This document shows, one piece after another, positions 10,645-23,104 of a stretch of DNA of 64,000 nucleotides. The position numbers and the translations under genes were made by a program. The notes beneath the pieces were generated by a model. The model was given only the letters and a program-made list of their open reading frames with translations. It did not search any database and was not told where the DNA came from. The stretch covers positions 1,451,001-1,515,000 of the forward strand of contig JAYKKM010000416.1 of NCBI GenBank assembly GCA_035772405.1, given 5' to 3'. The stretch comes from Chrysogorgia sp. JL179-B06 (Eukaryota; Cnidaria; Anthozoa; Scleralcyonacea; Chrysogorgiidae). Within the stretch, counting starts at the first letter, position 1. Every line of letters starts with the position of its first letter.

Positions 10645-11394
10645 ATTTTTGCTAGAGGACGACCAAGTTGCTATTCCCTAGACATTTTATTTTCTATTTA
10701 AAATCAATGTTTCTCATTCACAGTTTTTGAAGCCATTCAAAAAACTCGCATCACGTGTTTTATCAGGTCTAAAACCACTCGGGCTTCGCCCTCAAGATTT
10801 TAAACCTGATAAAACACTGCTGCTCGTTTTTTAAATAGTACTTCAAATCACGCTATTTTGATAGAAAAATATTCGGAGTCTGGAACCGAAGCAGCAGTCT
10901 AGTGACGTCACACGTCAGAGTCGTCGATAAAATCGATATGTTTTTTTGTAGTGCTTGAATCCTTATCTGTGGAAATATTACTGATATTTGAGTTAGAGTC
11001 AACTTCCTCCTCTGAAAGAGAGAGCAGTGATGATTTTTTCATCTCTAGAATCCATGCCGACTCTAACGTGTGACGTCAAGAGGTGATTTGACCGCGCGAT
11101 GAGGTGGGACGAAATTGGTGTAATGTTTCCACTTTTACATAAAAAATAAAGCACTTTCCTTTGTCGTGATTGAAAAACCGATACCACCATAAGATTCAAA
11201 ATAGGTCATAAAAATAGAGTAGAATTTTTCGTTTCATAGGCACTTTAAAGTTGCTTTCTTTGATCTTTCAATTTAATTTTTCATACAAAAAAAATATGAC
11301 GAATGATTTGATATTTACCTGACAAGAGTATAACGACAACGTCACTACTCTACACAAGATGTCATCGAAAATATTTCAACGTTCGCGAGATGAC

Positions 11395-11940
11395 GTTACT
11401 ACGATCAAATTTTTACCTATCGATATTTTTATGTATTTATAAAGCAGAGCTTCTAAATATTACTCGGTCGAAACCATTTTGCGATTCGACGATGACAAGT
11501 ATTATTTTTCTGACTCTGAATCTGGAGTTGTTATGTCCGCCATTAATCGATCATGTTCCTGATCAGCGTAAGGAAGTGACGTCAGACTCTCAACGCGAAG
11601 ACTCCACATGGCGAATTCTTCAAGTAAATTCATAGTAATCAAGGTCCTTTTTTCAAATTCTTCATCCGAAAGGCTAGACATTTCATCAACTTCTCGAAGG
11701 AAACAAGTAACCTCGACTGAAATTCAGGCGTAGTCAGACTGAGAGTCTGACGTCACAAACAATATTACCTTTTGAAATTGCGGGCTCACTTGGAACACGT
11801 TCTTACTAATGGTGGCCTAAATAGTAGTGATCTCAGAGCTCAAAATACTTACTTCAAAATACCATTTTTACATCGATGATCACTTTCGACCCTGAAATAC
11901 TATTCTATGCTAAAGAAAATCTAAAAAACGGGATTTAGAT
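11395..11940 (-). mobile_element. Diverged second copy of MITE A, inverted
   Basis: It is the reverse complement of 120-690 over most of its length (shared ACCTATCGATA, TAAAGCAGAGCT, CACTTTCGACCCTGAAAT). The outer ends with TTAA are eroded. ORFs in it (for example 11390-11635) are mirrored by ORFs in the other copy and are not genes. Confidence 0.75.
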
Positions 11941-12279
11941 TTGCAGACCTTATATCCGTTGCTAAGGAAGCTTTGAATTAACAAATTTGCCATAGACTTT
12001 CACAGATTTAAGAATCCACCAACACAGTCGTCGTAAAATTCAAATAGCTGCAAAATTTCACTTGACTTTAGTAAATTCGTTATAGTATTCACTATATGGA
12101 GTCCACTGCTAAGACTGTTTCCTTTTGTCTTGAAGCCTTATTAATATTCTCTAAATAGGGAATTACTTACTAATGAATTACTTAGGAAATTCTAATCTGT
12201 AACTATGAGATATAGAGCACTGTAATTCTGAACGCTGATTGGTCGAGTGCCTTTGACCATTTTCTAATGAACAATTGAT

Positions 12280-12420
12280 TTCTAAACAGGTTTACACGAA
12301 TATAAAAACCAAAGCCCAGCAAATAACTTTTAGGCACAGCATTTCAGTCGAACATTTTATAGCTGACGTTTCGTTGTATATCACAACATCATCAGAGTAG
12401 ATTCACAAATAACATGGTAA
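12280..12420 (-). repeat. Penelope-type hammerhead-like motif
   Basis: On the minus strand the sequence CTGATGATGTTGTGATA is followed by ACAACGAAACGTCAGC: a CTGATGA core, a perfect GTTGT/ACAAC stem, then GAAAC. One extra base lies between core and stem. It is the same arrangement as at 18868 but with a different stem. Confidence 0.4.
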
Positions 12421-12534
12421 GTTCCTTATTCAAATATAAAGTAAGTATACGATTACATAAACGGTCAAATAGATAAACAGTCAACTGGATAAACAGTAAA
12501 GATTACAAACGGTAAAAATTCAAAGTTTAAAATT

Positions 12535-12618
12535 TGAAAATCAAAACAATTATTGTATTATATTAAGCGCATTTGATCATTAACACTGTATGTTAATTTG
12601 CGCTATATAAGTATTAAA

Positions 12619-12655
<37 letters not shown>
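12535..12655 (+). repeat. LINE-type 3' tail and (ATT)n microsatellite
   Basis: GCGCTATATAAGTATTAAAT followed by about 12 ATT units is typical of the 3' end of CR1/L2-like LINEs. No coding remains precede it. Confidence 0.55.
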
Positions 12656-13004
12656 ACGTATAGGGTGAGTATATGTCAAGGTTAAGTCATTAATAGCGGA
12701 AGAGAATAGAATAATGAAAGTGGTATATAGAGCTGATATTAGCATTAAGACTGGGTTTGAGTTTGGAAATCATAAGACTTTCTCTAAGAAGTAATTCAAA
12801 TTTAGATGTTGCAGAGGTGAGGATTTTTAAATCAGAGAAGCAAATAAGGTGTTTGGTGACATGATTATGTGATAAAAGTTATAGAACACTGTTATAGGGG
12901 AAATACCCTTCATGTGAATATACTAAACCAACTTTAGCGTGGGAAAGAGGCATGAAGATGAAACTTTAGCTGATGATAATATTAAGAAATTGTTTATCAG
13001 AAAG

Positions 13005-13151
13005 TGTTGCGAATTTCTATTGACACGATCACACGACATTTTTACATAATTTATTTACAAACAATTACAAGCTCATATATAAAGCAACGCGTACAAAAGG
13101 AACACGAATAGTCGACGCACTGTTTGTTTATGTACACAATCTTATCGAACA
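13005..13151 (-). mobile_element. 3' LTR of BEL/Pao element (147 bp)
   Basis: On the minus strand it starts TGTTCG and ends GCAACA (TG...CA), is immediately preceded by a polypurine tract (GGGAGGGGGAAA, 13152-13166) and contains AATAAA. No matching 5' LTR was found near 17.3 kb, so the element is truncated at its 5' end. Confidence 0.7.
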
Positions 13152-13289
13152 TTTCCCCCTCCCGAATTAGGACTAAAACTCAAATTCGTCTAACCCTATT
13201 GTCTCTCTAATTAGTGTGTAATTTCCATAGGAGATGTTCTTGAATTTCTTGTAATGGTCTTTTTGGAAAATTTTCCTCTTATTCTACAT

Positions 13290-14440
13290 CAACAACACGG
13301 ACACAGTCCGTCATGCCCTGGATATATATGTTCGACACGTCCGATATCCCAGTCGCGTCTTGCGACATTTGGTTCTATAACAACAATAACATCACCATTT
13401 CTTACGAGATCCAAGGTGTGGAAGGTACTCCTTCATCCATCTATTTTCGCATTGTTTATGTATTATTTTGTTTGTATTGTGTATGTTTTATCAGGCGAAG
13501 CTAAATAAATCCACGCTGTCGGAGACGATGTTTCCACCCATTTGTCCAATATGAAAATGGTTAGGAGTGAGCACCGGCTCATCATTCAATCAATGGTCAA
13601 TTCATGCTCAACTCAGTCAATCAATGGTCGCGAGTTTAATAAGCTCTTGACTCCTATAATTATTGTTTGGAGTTCTTCATCTGTTACATCAGCATTCCCC
13701 AACACTGCGGCGATTGCTCTTTTCGCTGACTTTATCATACTCTCAAACACTCCACCGAAGTGTGGAGCTGATGGCGGATTCCAATGCCAGGTTATTCCAT
13801 TGTTCGCTGTCGTATCTGACTGTGGTCAAGTTGTTGCACCAATTCTCGAATTTCTCTTTCTGCGGCCACGAAATTTGTTCCGTTATCACTTAGTATTTGT
13901 TTGGGCCATCCACTTCTGGCGGTCATTCTGACGAACGCGTTTATAAATCCACTGACGTCTAAGGAGGTAGCCATCTCCAAATGGAAACAATGCGTTTGTA
14001 AACACATGAGGAACAGACAAAGGTATCGTTTCGCACCGGCTTTTTCTCGTCCTTGAATATTAGGGAAAGGTCCTACAAACTCTGTTGCACAGTTTGTGAA
14101 CGGTCGACCAATGATTTCGAGACGTAGTTGTAGATGTGGTGCCATCTTCTGTGTCAAGGTTGTACTCAGAAACGCCTTGAACATTCTGTGCAGTCGCTGA
14201 TACATCGCGTGACCTCTTGTCGAACATGGATAACCAAATAATTCTCTCGCAAATGGTTAATGGTGTAGTTAACACCCATTTCGTGGCATTCCTTTTCATG
14301 ATGATACTTTACGATAAGCTTCGTTAAAATAATGGCAAAATAATCAGAAATTTCACGTCTTTGGACAACTCGGCGCAGAAATTTTTGGGGGATCACTTTC
14401 CATGGGAAGCCATCGGATTGGCTAACCCGAAACAACTTTT
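13290..14440 (-). pseudogene. BEL/Pao integrase region
   Basis: The zinc-binding part shows HH then CTEC (LIVKYHHEKECHEMGVNYT and ISDCTECSRRF). The core shows EFVGPFP, FLMCLQTHCFHLE and ILSDNGTNFVAAEREI, giving the D-N-G and E of a DD35E integrase. Downstream, GDVIVVIEPNVARRDWDIGR and HIYPGHDG match the DUF5641 tail of BEL/Pao integrases. The pieces lie in at least three frames. Confidence 0.85.
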
Positions 14441-14575
14441 ACCCTAACCTAGCCCTAAATAACCTTAGTCCTAACCCTCGCACCCCTGCGCAGAAATGTT
14501 TTTGGGGATCACTTTCCATGGGAAGCCATCTGATTGTATCAAGGTCCCAAAAAAGTGATCCCAAAAATAATTTTG
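14390..14575. repeat. Inserted direct-repeat element with telomere-like words
   Basis: GGGGATCACTTTCCATGGGA occurs at about 14390-14409 and again at 14505-14524, separated by ACCCTAACCTAGCCCTAAAT. It interrupts the integrase part of the BEL/Pao copy. The direct copies may be the two ends of a small element or a local duplication. Confidence 0.6.
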
Positions 14576-15060
14576 CCAACTCGGCAGCATTTCTAAGTCT
14601 CGTATTTGAACGCAAAATTCCTTAGTTTGTCCAACAATTGATTGAATGGTAGTAGTGAACTTCTTTTCGGTATGCAGTTTCTTTTCTTTAGTGCCACGAA
14701 TTCTTCTCCGAAGACCTTGTTCTTCACTATTTCTCAGCTCGATCGTCATCAGTTCTCCATTTGTTCTTGCTCTGGAGGAACTCGACAATTTTGAACAAAT
14801 TGGTTCTCCCAACTTCTGACTCGCACAAGAGATAGTCCTAATTCCCGACGACCTCGTCGATTTACACGGTACCATTTCGAATACCTCTTTGGTTCCAATC
14901 GCCTCTCTTCTATTGCAGCTAACATAACTGAGGTATTTGAAGGCGACTCATGATGCATGGTTGTGATCATCATATACCGCTTCGGCACTGTTACATTTGA
15001 TCAAATGTGACACACGTATTGTTGCTTCCCATGTTTTCGTTCGGAGCTCTCTACTAGCCT

Positions 15061-16790
15061 CTACTGGTTCCAGAATTTAAGAGGCGGCCAATTGTCCTCT
15101 GCGGTGAGCAAGAATTTTGGATCATTCCACCAAAGTTCAGATTCAGCTAGTTCCGAAACGGTGTGGCCTCTTGTTCCATGATCAGCGGGATTCAATTTGG
15201 TCGGTACGTAACGCCATTGATTAGGACTTGAGTGTTCGTGAATCTCACCAACTCTATGGGTGACGAGGGGTTTGTATTCTCGTCTTTTATCTTGGACCCA
15301 ATACCCAGCGTTAAGACTATCCACCCAATACGTGACTTTATTCAACGGCAAGTTTAATGATGAACACACTTGTTTGGTAGTCTCAGTCCAATAATTCCCA
15401 TAACCAATCCTCCTTGGCATTCATGTCGACTATATAAACGATCGCAGCGTACCCTTTCTCAGAAGCATCTGCAAATGCATGCATGAAATGGTTAATGCGG
15501 TTGTGGGATGATCGATGGTCTTCAGACATGTTGGAATTTGAATTTGTTCTACTTTACAAGATTCTTTGAACCACTCCTTCCACTGCAGATGTTGGTGTGT
15601 AGGAAGACGGGCATCCCAGTCCACTGCCTCTAACCATGCTTGCTGAATTAATATCTTCGCTCGGACGATATACGGAGAAAGAAACCCGAGAGGATCGTAA
15701 ATAGTCGCGGTTCTTTTTAACACATTACGCTTAGCTTAATAAATTCGAAATCATGAGAAGGCTGTGCACATCGAAAGAAAAAGGTATCTGCATCAGCCGT
15801 TTACAATACTCCCAATGCTTTGGTTTCTGACACTCTTGTTTTGACAACAAGGTTCTCGATCAGCCGTTGAGACGTCTTTCAATTAAAACGTCTTTCTGGT
15901 TAGATACACATTTTAGAATATGTATTCCTGCTTTGTCTCCAAGCTTTGACAATGGATTTCGTGTCTCCTTTGCTTCGTCCATATAACAATGCTTTTGGAC
16001 TGCTTCCGCTGCCATCGGATATTCGGTCTTGTGAGTTTCTGCATGCATCTGCCAGGCAAATTGTGCGCAAAATGGACAATAACAGCCTCCGAATATAAAC
16101 CTCGAGAATTCATACACTTGTGGTGGTCTCATCTGGTCACAATCACGCCACAGGAATCTTTGGAATCTTTTATCCTCTTGGGTCAACACAAGCTGGTGGT
16201 AGGCCTACATTTGACTATAATGTCGCCGACTACGACCACATTCGTTTTCCGAAATCCCACAAGGATATATGGCTTTGCAGTTTCGGGCAGAGGAGGATTC
16301 TGTGTTTAAACTCTTTCCCTCGTAGGTTGCGGAACCATCGAAGACAATACGAACCTAATTCGTTGTAGCTTTGTCTGTAGTCTTACTACTGAAAAATGCG
16401 GCAGAAACGATTCACTTTGTGGCTTTGTTTCATCCTCTAACACTTGACGCATGTTCCCTTTTTCAAGACATATTCAAGATAATCTTCCACTTCCAGCATT
16501 CTTTGATATGCTTTGGCCAAGTTATCATATCTCGCCAGCTTTCGTTCTAGTGATTGAAGTCGTCTTTCGGCCATTGGACGATTATTCGGTAAGCTAGGTC
16601 GCTCATTTCTCCAGGGTACAGCTATTTTATATCGCTCGCGCTTGAACTTTAACAAGTTCGTTGCTTTCTCCCATGCCAAGCTCTCTAACGGCGTCATTTC
16701 GCTAGTCGATCCAGTGATGGCGATTTCGAGCTCCCAGAAATCTTCGTTGACATCAAGTGATGTGTATGCGAAATGTATGCAAATACCCAT
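15061..16790 (-). pseudogene. BEL/Pao reverse transcriptase, A17 and RNase H-like region
   Basis: Seen in order on the minus strand: a linker with RYKIAVPWRNERPSLPNNR and RPMAERRLQSLERKL; an RT block with RFLWRDCDQMRPPQVYE and a catalytic box reading YMDE instead of the expected YxDD; TATIYDPLGFLSPY from the A17 region; and WVDSLNAGYWVQDKRREYKP with PTKLNPADHGTRG from the RNase H-like domain. The frames are split by stops and the altered catalytic box argues the enzyme is inactive. Confidence 0.85.
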
Positions 16791-17149
16791 GAGTGTTGCT
16801 ATCTATCATTTCACTCTGTTGTCCGACCGTCCGATCGCTGGACACAGTCTTGCGCTAGGTTCCTCTTCGTTTCCTCGAATTTCTTTCATGGGAAGATGAG
16901 GTAGTAATGATCAGATCCAAGAAGTATGTCAACGACCTTCTTTTGCGGCAATTTTGGGAAGAGAATATCCTTCAAGTGATCCCATTGGTGCTTCTAATTG
17001 AACCCAACTTTTTGGTTTCATACGCCCACAAATTTGTTGTGATGTTTTTGCCACATGCAATGACACTGGACATTTCTATCTATATTCTCTATCCCTGCAA
17101 GCTTGCATGACTGTTGCAGACATGAAGCTTACTTTCTCGTTGTTTGCAA

Positions 17150-17270
17150 CTTGAACCGTCACTTTATCCTTGTAACCCCAACTCTTCCACCACATCTTCA
17201 TTCACATATGTTGTATCACTTCCCTCATCTAGGAAACAGTTGACTAGCAATCTTCTTTTCCATTTTCTAG
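17150..17270 (-). pseudogene. BEL/Pao aspartic protease fragment
   Basis: The minus strand reads LDEGSDTTYVNEDVVEELGL, the retropepsin active-site block of BEL/Pao elements with D-E-G-S for the usual D-x-G-S/T. A stop follows soon after. The rest of gag and the 5' LTR were not found. Confidence 0.7.
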
Positions 17271-17339
17271 TATATATGACTCTATATGTACTATTCGAAG
17301 TGCAATGACTGTTGGCAATGTATTATTACATCATTGTTC

Positions 17340-17562
17340 CTCATGGAACGAAGATGTTCGGCAAACATGTTTGAAAGATGTCGCCCAATTTCACCGATGT
17401 AGATGTTAGGGCATTTATCGCAAGAAAAGCAATAAATGGTGTTGGTGGACGTGCATGAAAATTATATGACGGATAGCGTGGCCGAATTTGGGTAAAAAAG
17501 GGCATGTGTAGCAGCGGGAACGGCCACAAGAAAATGTTCCCGCTGGTGCCGTGGTGTTTTGT
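17340..17562 (-). pseudogene. Penelope-like GIY-YIG fragment
   Basis: On the minus strand, AGTFSCGRSRCYTCPF is followed by KCPNIYIGEIGRHLSNMF and AEHLRSM, i.e. the Cys-rich linker and the GIY-YIG endonuclease core of Penelope-like elements. It lies head-to-head with the plus-strand copy starting at 17701, around a short TTAA-flanked palindrome. Confidence 0.75.
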
Positions 17563-17566
17563 TTAA

Positions 17567-17700
17567 GGGCACTATATGTACTGAGGAATCACGAATGTTT
17601 TTACAATTTTACAAAATGATCCTGAGACGTCAGCTTTGGTATCTTTTCAATTTCGTCGTAATAAAAACATTTGTGATTCCTTAGTACATTGCAGTAGTTC
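17567..17700. mobile_element. Short palindromic TTAA element
   Basis: It lies between TTAA at 17563-17566 and at about 17701-17704. The arms GGGCACTATATGTACTGAGG and the complement of CCTTAGTACATTGCAGTAG pair, including GGAATCAC and ATGTTTTTA. It separates two inverted Penelope-like fragments. A relative follows copy A at 688-800. Confidence 0.6.
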
Positions 17701-18960
17701 CCTTAAACAAAACACCTTAGCCACAGCGGGAACATTTTCTTGCGGCCGTTCCCGCTGCTACACATGCCCTTTTCTCAATCCCACCATAGTATTACTGCCC
17801 CCAAATTCGATCACACTATCCGTCATACTTTTTCATGCACGTCCATCACCAACATCATTTATTGCATTTCTTGCAATAAATAGCCTAAAATCTACATCGG
17901 TGAAACTGGTCGACGCCTTTCAGACAGGTTTGCTGAAGAGGAACAATGATGTTGACAAACCTGTAGCCCGCCATTTCAACAGCTCTAACCATTTGGTTTC
18001 AGACATGCATGAAAGTCTGTGCCATCCTTCCCATCTCAGGTGGTAACGATAACCGCAAACGGCAAGAGAAGCGTCTCATTGTTAAACTTGGTACCACATA
18101 TCCCCATGGCCTTAACGAACGTTTTTCTTTTATTTAATTTCCTACAAGTTTTTTTGTTATTTTATTTTTATAGTTATTATTATTAGCTCATGTACTTTCA
18201 TTCCTTTTCAAGTTTTTGTTTCATACCGCTTTACTATTGCATATAGTCCCCTTGAATATTGGACCTGTCATTTCTCCCTCCCCCTCAGTCTGTTTGCTGA
18301 TCGACTGTAAAAATAGCAAATGATTTAACTTTTCCGCATCTCATTAATTGTTAGTTTGTTTATCTCCCGTGTATTTGATTGGCTACTTTCTACTTGTGAC
18401 ACCCTTTTGGCATATACAGGGTGTATAAAAAAAAGCGCAACCTCGGAATTTCCCAAGAAATCCACTGTGTTCTTAAACACAAAAGATTTTCGCCCCTGGG
18501 AATTTAGAATAGCTTGTAATCGTATGAAGGAGCATATTTGACATGAGGATTCCGACCAGGAAACCTTGCTCGAAAAGCGTTTTGCACTGCGGTTGTATTT
18601 TGAGTCTGGGTGTAATGTAAAACTATAAAAACTCGTTCTGTTGTGAGCTGCACCATTATTAATTTGAACTGGTGATGTGACTATTAGCAATTCGACAGTT
18701 ATGCCCTTGGAATACGATTAGAAGCTATTTTAAATTCCCAGAGGCCTAAAATATTTTGTGCTAATAAAAACAAAGTGGATTTCTTGGGAAATTCCGAGGT
18801 TGCGCTTTTTTTTATACACCCTGTATATAAGTCCTATTTATTTTATTTCATCTCGTCTTACCTACTCTGATGAAGGGCTCCGCTCGAAACGTCAGTATTT
18901 CGTTACTAAAAATCTCGGCAGTTCACAACCTTTTCACTTTGCTATATATCCAAAACACTG
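17701..18960 (+). pseudogene. Penelope-like GIY-YIG fragment with 3' tail
   Basis: The plus strand reads AGTFSCGRSRCYTCPF, then IYIGETGRRLSDRFAE, then a frameshift and DKPVARHFNSSNH, the GIY-YIG domain C-terminus. A non-coding tail follows to about 18960 and contains the hammerhead-like motif at 18868-18905. The same tail recurs at 39320-39645 and 36655-36860. A 407-bp MITE interrupts it at 18417. Confidence 0.78.
18417..18823. mobile_element. 407-bp MITE with about 100-bp TIRs (CAGGGTGTATAAAA)
   Basis: The ends are inverted and almost identical for about 50 bp (CAGGGTGTATAAAA, then GCGCAACCTCGGAATTTCCC) and similar for another 50 bp. Both flanks are TATA. The related tail at about 39530 runs straight through the site (TTTTGTCATAAGCCC), so it is an empty paralogous site. 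A TA-type duplication fits Tc1/mariner, but the superfamily is not proven. Confidence 0.85.
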
Positions 18961-18999
18961 TCTACGCAGCACTCTACTTTTTTATTAGTAATAATAGTA

Positions 19000-19056
19000 T
19001 TTACACTATTTAGTGTTGCCCTCGTTAAATAAAGTTTGATTGATTGATTGATATAA
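19000..19056 (+). repeat. LINE-type 3' tail with (TTGA)n
   Basis: CGTTAAATAAAGTTTGATTG followed by GATT repeats is typical of a LINE 3' end. Comparable single tails lie at about 20795 and 45480. Confidence 0.55.
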
Positions 19057-19479
19057 AAACAATAGAAAATGTTTGCCCCGGTCTCCATATAACGTGATGT
19101 CAACCCTCGTGAAGTAATAAAAGTTGGGAAAGCATGCAATCTCCTCGGCGGCTCGTTCCTCTCCCTACACTTCTCTCGTATTTTTACTACGTCACTCGGG
19201 TTACGTTGTAGAGACCGGGGCAAACGTATTCTATTATTTAATCGGTGATATTAAATTATCCTTAGTATTGCAAATGTCTTGTGTTGTGGCGAATGAATGC
19301 AGCATATAGCGGCAATCCATTCATTAGGTTTCAAAGTGTTTGTCATCCCATGTAACCACACTGTAAATGAAAATGGGCTGAAACGACCCAAAAAAGGGGG
19401 CCGAAACGGTGACCCCAGAATAGATCTTTTTTTGGGGTCAAAATGGCACCTATAATAAGATGGTCCCTAAGGGGTGATT

Positions 19480-20485
19480 TGACCCCTCCAGGGTATGGGC
19501 TGTTTCAGCTTTAAGGAAGGGCTGTTTCAGAAGAAGCAGGGGCTGTTTCAACTTTTGACCAGGGCCATTTCAGAAAATCGCGGGGCCATTTTGGAAAATC
19601 AAGGGGTCAATTTGGCTCCTATTCGGTGGCATTATAGCCCCAAAAAAGTGTCGATTCAGCTTGCGGAGCGGAGCTATTTTGGCTCCAACAATAGAGAGCA
19701 GTTTCAGCCCCCAATCAAGGGCTGTTCTGGAAGAAGCAGGAGCTGTTTCAACTTTTGACCAGGGCCATTTCAGAAAATCGTGGGGCCATTTTGGAAAATC
19801 TAGGAGTCAATTTGGCTCCTATTCGGTGGCATTATAGCCCCAAAAAAGTGTCGATTCAGCTTGCGGAGCGGAGCTATTTTGGCTCCAACAATAGAGAGCA
19901 GTTTCAGCCCCCAATCAAGGGCTGTTCTGGAAGAAGCAGGAGCTGTTTCAACTTTTGACCAGGGCCATTTCAGAAAATCGTGGGGCCATTTTGGAAAATC
20001 TAGGAGTCAATTTGGCTCCTATTCGGTGGCATTATGGCCCCAAAAAAGTGTCGATTCAGCTTGCGGAGCGGAGCTATTTTGGCTCCAACAATAGAGAGCA
20101 GTTTCAGCCCAATCAAGGGCTGTTCTGGAAGAAGCAGGGGCTGTTTCAACTTTTGACCAGGGCCATTTCAGAAAATCGCAGGGCCATTTTGGAAAATCTA
20201 GGAGTCAATTTGGCTCCTATTCGGTGGCATTATAGCCCCAAAAAAGTGTCGATTCAGCTTGCGGAGCGGAGCTATTTTGGCTCCAACAATAGAGAGCAGT
20301 TTCAGCCCCAATCAAGGGCTGTTCTGGAAGAAGCAGGGGCTGTTTCAACTTTTGACAAGGGCCATTTCAGAAAATCGCAGGGCCATTTTGGAAAACCAAG
20401 GAGTCAATTTGCCTCGTATTCGGCGGCATTATGGCCCCAAAAAAGTGTCGATTTAGCTTGCGGAGCGGAGCTATTTTGGCTCTAT
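19480..20485. repeat. Five-copy 200-bp tandem repeat
   Basis: Marker words (AGGGCCATTTCAG at about 19560, 19760, 19960, 20159 and 20358) recur every 200 bp with few changes. Each unit is itself made of about ten related 18-22-bp words such as GGGGCCATTTTGG, GGAGTCAATTTGG and GGAGCTATTTTGG. Because 200 is not a multiple of 3, the long ORFs through the array change frame between units and are not conserved proteins. Confidence 0.92.
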
Positions 20486-20489
20486 ATTT

Positions 20490-23100
20490 TAGTCATTATA
20501 CGGACCCAAAACAAGCCAATATACAGCAGATTAAAAGTTAGCAAAATTTGTGAACCGTTTGGACCAGTAACAAAAGATTAAAATACAGCAACTGTACAAT
20601 ATTTAGAATGAATAATAATTGTAATTAAACAGAAAATATTATCATTTTCATTTGCGAAGTTAACAAAAGAAATAATATACAGAACCATAACTAGCAATAT
20701 TAATAACCTAAAGGCATTGTCTAATATCACATTGATTACTGTACTTGCTGTAACCTATTTTGTGAATAACTTGCATAAGAGTTCGACTGTCTGAACAAAT
20801 AAAGTTTTTCAATTCATTGATAACAATAACCTAAAATAATAGCCAAAATATAAATATGGTTCTCATGAAATACTTATGACAATGCATTGAAAAATTGCAA
20901 CCCTTATTGGCAACTGACCACTTTGCTTAGTGTTGCCAAGAACTACAGTTTCCAAAAAGGATAACACACCCTTGGCGTTACCATAATCTATATTAAAATA
21001 TAGAAACTTGTCAACAAGGAAAGAACAGCCTCAAAACAGCAGTTGATCAAAACAGCAGTTGCCTCTATTGCAATAAATAGCCTGTCATACTCCAATGCAG
21101 TTCCAAGGACCACAATATGAGGTTGTGCCAAGTTTGACACAACAAGTTTCACTTTTTCATGCTCCTAAAAATAACAAATTATATCAAAAATTAATCTGTT
21201 GCCTTTCAATATTTTTCGACCTACAGTTCTAGAACAAACTTAATAAAATATTGAATAATTCTCTATGAAGAAAATTCCAACTTTCTTCGTGACGAGAAAT
21301 GAAATACATTTAGGGGACGGGGCGGAGGAAGGCGTTGGGCACTATACTATTACCCAGACTACCAACAATACATTTTCACGTTGTTTTCAGGAATAGAATG
21401 ACAATTGTCCAGTAATTTAACATAGTTTAATTCATTGGATTTCTGACTCTGGACTCGCCATCCAATCAATAATTTATTTTTTATGGAAATGAGAAATCCA
21501 TCGCCTGTTTGCTTGTTTAATATATAACACTGTTTTATATATAATACTGCTGTTGTGAATGTGGGAGAACTTAGACGATACATGCACGATCGTCAAGCTC
21601 GTATCCTCAGAAAAATTATGTCCCGGACAGGAATCGAACCTGTAATATAACAGTTTGTTAAGTGTTAAGTTATTTATTAAAATAGAGGACTCGTCTTCGC
21701 CTTCATACATATTCATATATTTAAAAATACCACATTTGTCGCGTAGTTTTCAAAGCCGAGTGTTTATTTACAGTTTAAGAGACTGGTACCTAAACAAATG
21801 GCGGCCAATATATCGAACCACAATACATGCAAGACAAGAAATGGAAATATACCATCTAGTACGCAATGAATTGCACTCAAAATTATACACAGAATCCGGA
21901 GAAAGGACTAATACAAGATTCGACACTGAGAAAACACAGAGATCACAAATACACGCAAAAAATCATATATACAACCGAAGGAACTGTCTCTTGGGCAACT
22001 CGAATCAGATTGAAACCAGCTTGTAAACTGACTGAAATGGATGTATTTGAAAGGCATGGGCGGCAAGGTCAGTGCTAATTACGATTTCTCCATATTTGTT
22101 CTTGTTGAGCATTTGGTCAAAATTCATTTGCGATGCATCGTTCAGAACGTAAAAACAGGTTTGCCAATGATATTTCAGTCATGATACTTCACTTTGCTTG
22201 TATCAGATTGAAATGATAGGTTTTCTCAAACATCTAGAGACATATTAAGACATTTCTTTATTCTCCCTATGTAATTACTATTCGGGTGAGAATTGTGTTG
22301 TATACATTGATTCCCAACGCACGTGCGTGGCCTTCATTTCTCGCCATGCAAACAAATGCCCAGAACAACACTGATGTCACTAGTAGCAGAGCTAGCCATA
22401 TTGCAGTATTTGCAATACAATACAACAAATAGCACAATTATGTTAGACTATTAGTTATATAGTGACGCTTAAGAGTTTTGTAACACCTGGCTTTGTGCGT
22501 GTAGTCTTAGTGTACATGAGAAACTACACTCATATGTTGTGTAAGACAATTCTGATATATATATAGCAAAATTATAAGTTGTGTAGTTGTGTTCTGCCGA
22601 GGTTTTAATGCATGTATGATGTATGTGTGTATTGTAAGTATGTATGTGTGTATTGTAAGTATGTATGTATTGTAAGTATGTACCGGTATGTGTATGTATG
22701 TCAAAATGTCTGTAGTTCATTCCTCTAAGTTCTCTGCAGTTTACAAGTTTACAACCCACATTATATATATATATATATTTATTTCAAAGAAACAAAACAC
22801 ACATTTTTTAATTAACAAAACTATACAGTACAGATACATACCATGATGGGCAGTTTGAATTTTTCTATCCAGTTAGTCTTAGCCTTGAATAATTATAAAG
22901 AGCATGGTTGTGATATACTGTATGTTCAATTTTACAATCTACAGTGTACAGTGCAGTGGTAAATATACATGTATTCCAACACTAATCAAACATACAAACC
23001 AGTACTGCAAGCCTGCCTTTGGCATCAGCAAATAATTTGTCTGTTTGCAACTTGCAAATCATGATACATACCGTAGATGTGTGAAACTAGCATTAATGTC
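20490..23100. other. No intact gene; SINE scrap and microsatellites
   Basis: At 21622-21642 the minus strand carries a B-box-like GGTTCGATTCCTGTCC, so a tRNA-derived SINE scrap is present. At 22605-22705 there are GTATGTAT repeats and at 22763-22782 a TA run. No supported gene. Confidence 0.45.
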
Positions 23101-23104
23101 ACTA

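Larger units (their letters stand above)
9895..11244. mobile_element. 1.35-kb TTAA-flanked DNA transposon carrying a small ORF
   Basis: TTAA lies at 9891-9894 and 11245-11248. The ends are inverted over about 100 bp: GGTGCCTATAAATGAAAAA at the left against the complement of CGTTTCATAGGCACT at the right, followed inward by matching segments around ACCGATA and AAAGTGC. Unlike the shorter family members it holds an open frame (10282-10644, minus). The termini resemble those at 33195-33880. Confidence 0.7.
13152..17270 (-). mobile_element. Degenerate BEL/Pao LTR retrotransposon
   Basis: Reading the minus strand from high to low coordinates, the polyprotein order is protease (about 17250-17165), linker (16790-16437), reverse transcriptase (16189-15860), peptidase A17/Pao block (15723-15430), RNase H-like block (15420-15061), integrase zinc finger and core (14435-13792) and a C-terminal DUF5641-like region (about 13440-13300). 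This order is specific to BEL/Pao. Many stops and frameshifts and an inserted repeat (14390-14575) show it is dead. Confidence 0.9.

Noticed and set aside
17563..17704. Ribosomal or structural RNA hairpin
   Set aside because: Better explained as a short TTAA-flanked MITE between inverted Penelope-like fragments.
19480..20485. CRISPR-like look of regularly spaced repeats
   Set aside because: The whole 200-bp unit is repeated with no unique spacers, and the genome is eukaryotic. The same holds for 35686-36060.
19495..20581. ORFs up to 208 residues
   Set aside because: They follow the 200-bp tandem repeat, which is not a multiple of 3, so the frames shift between units; no conserved protein.
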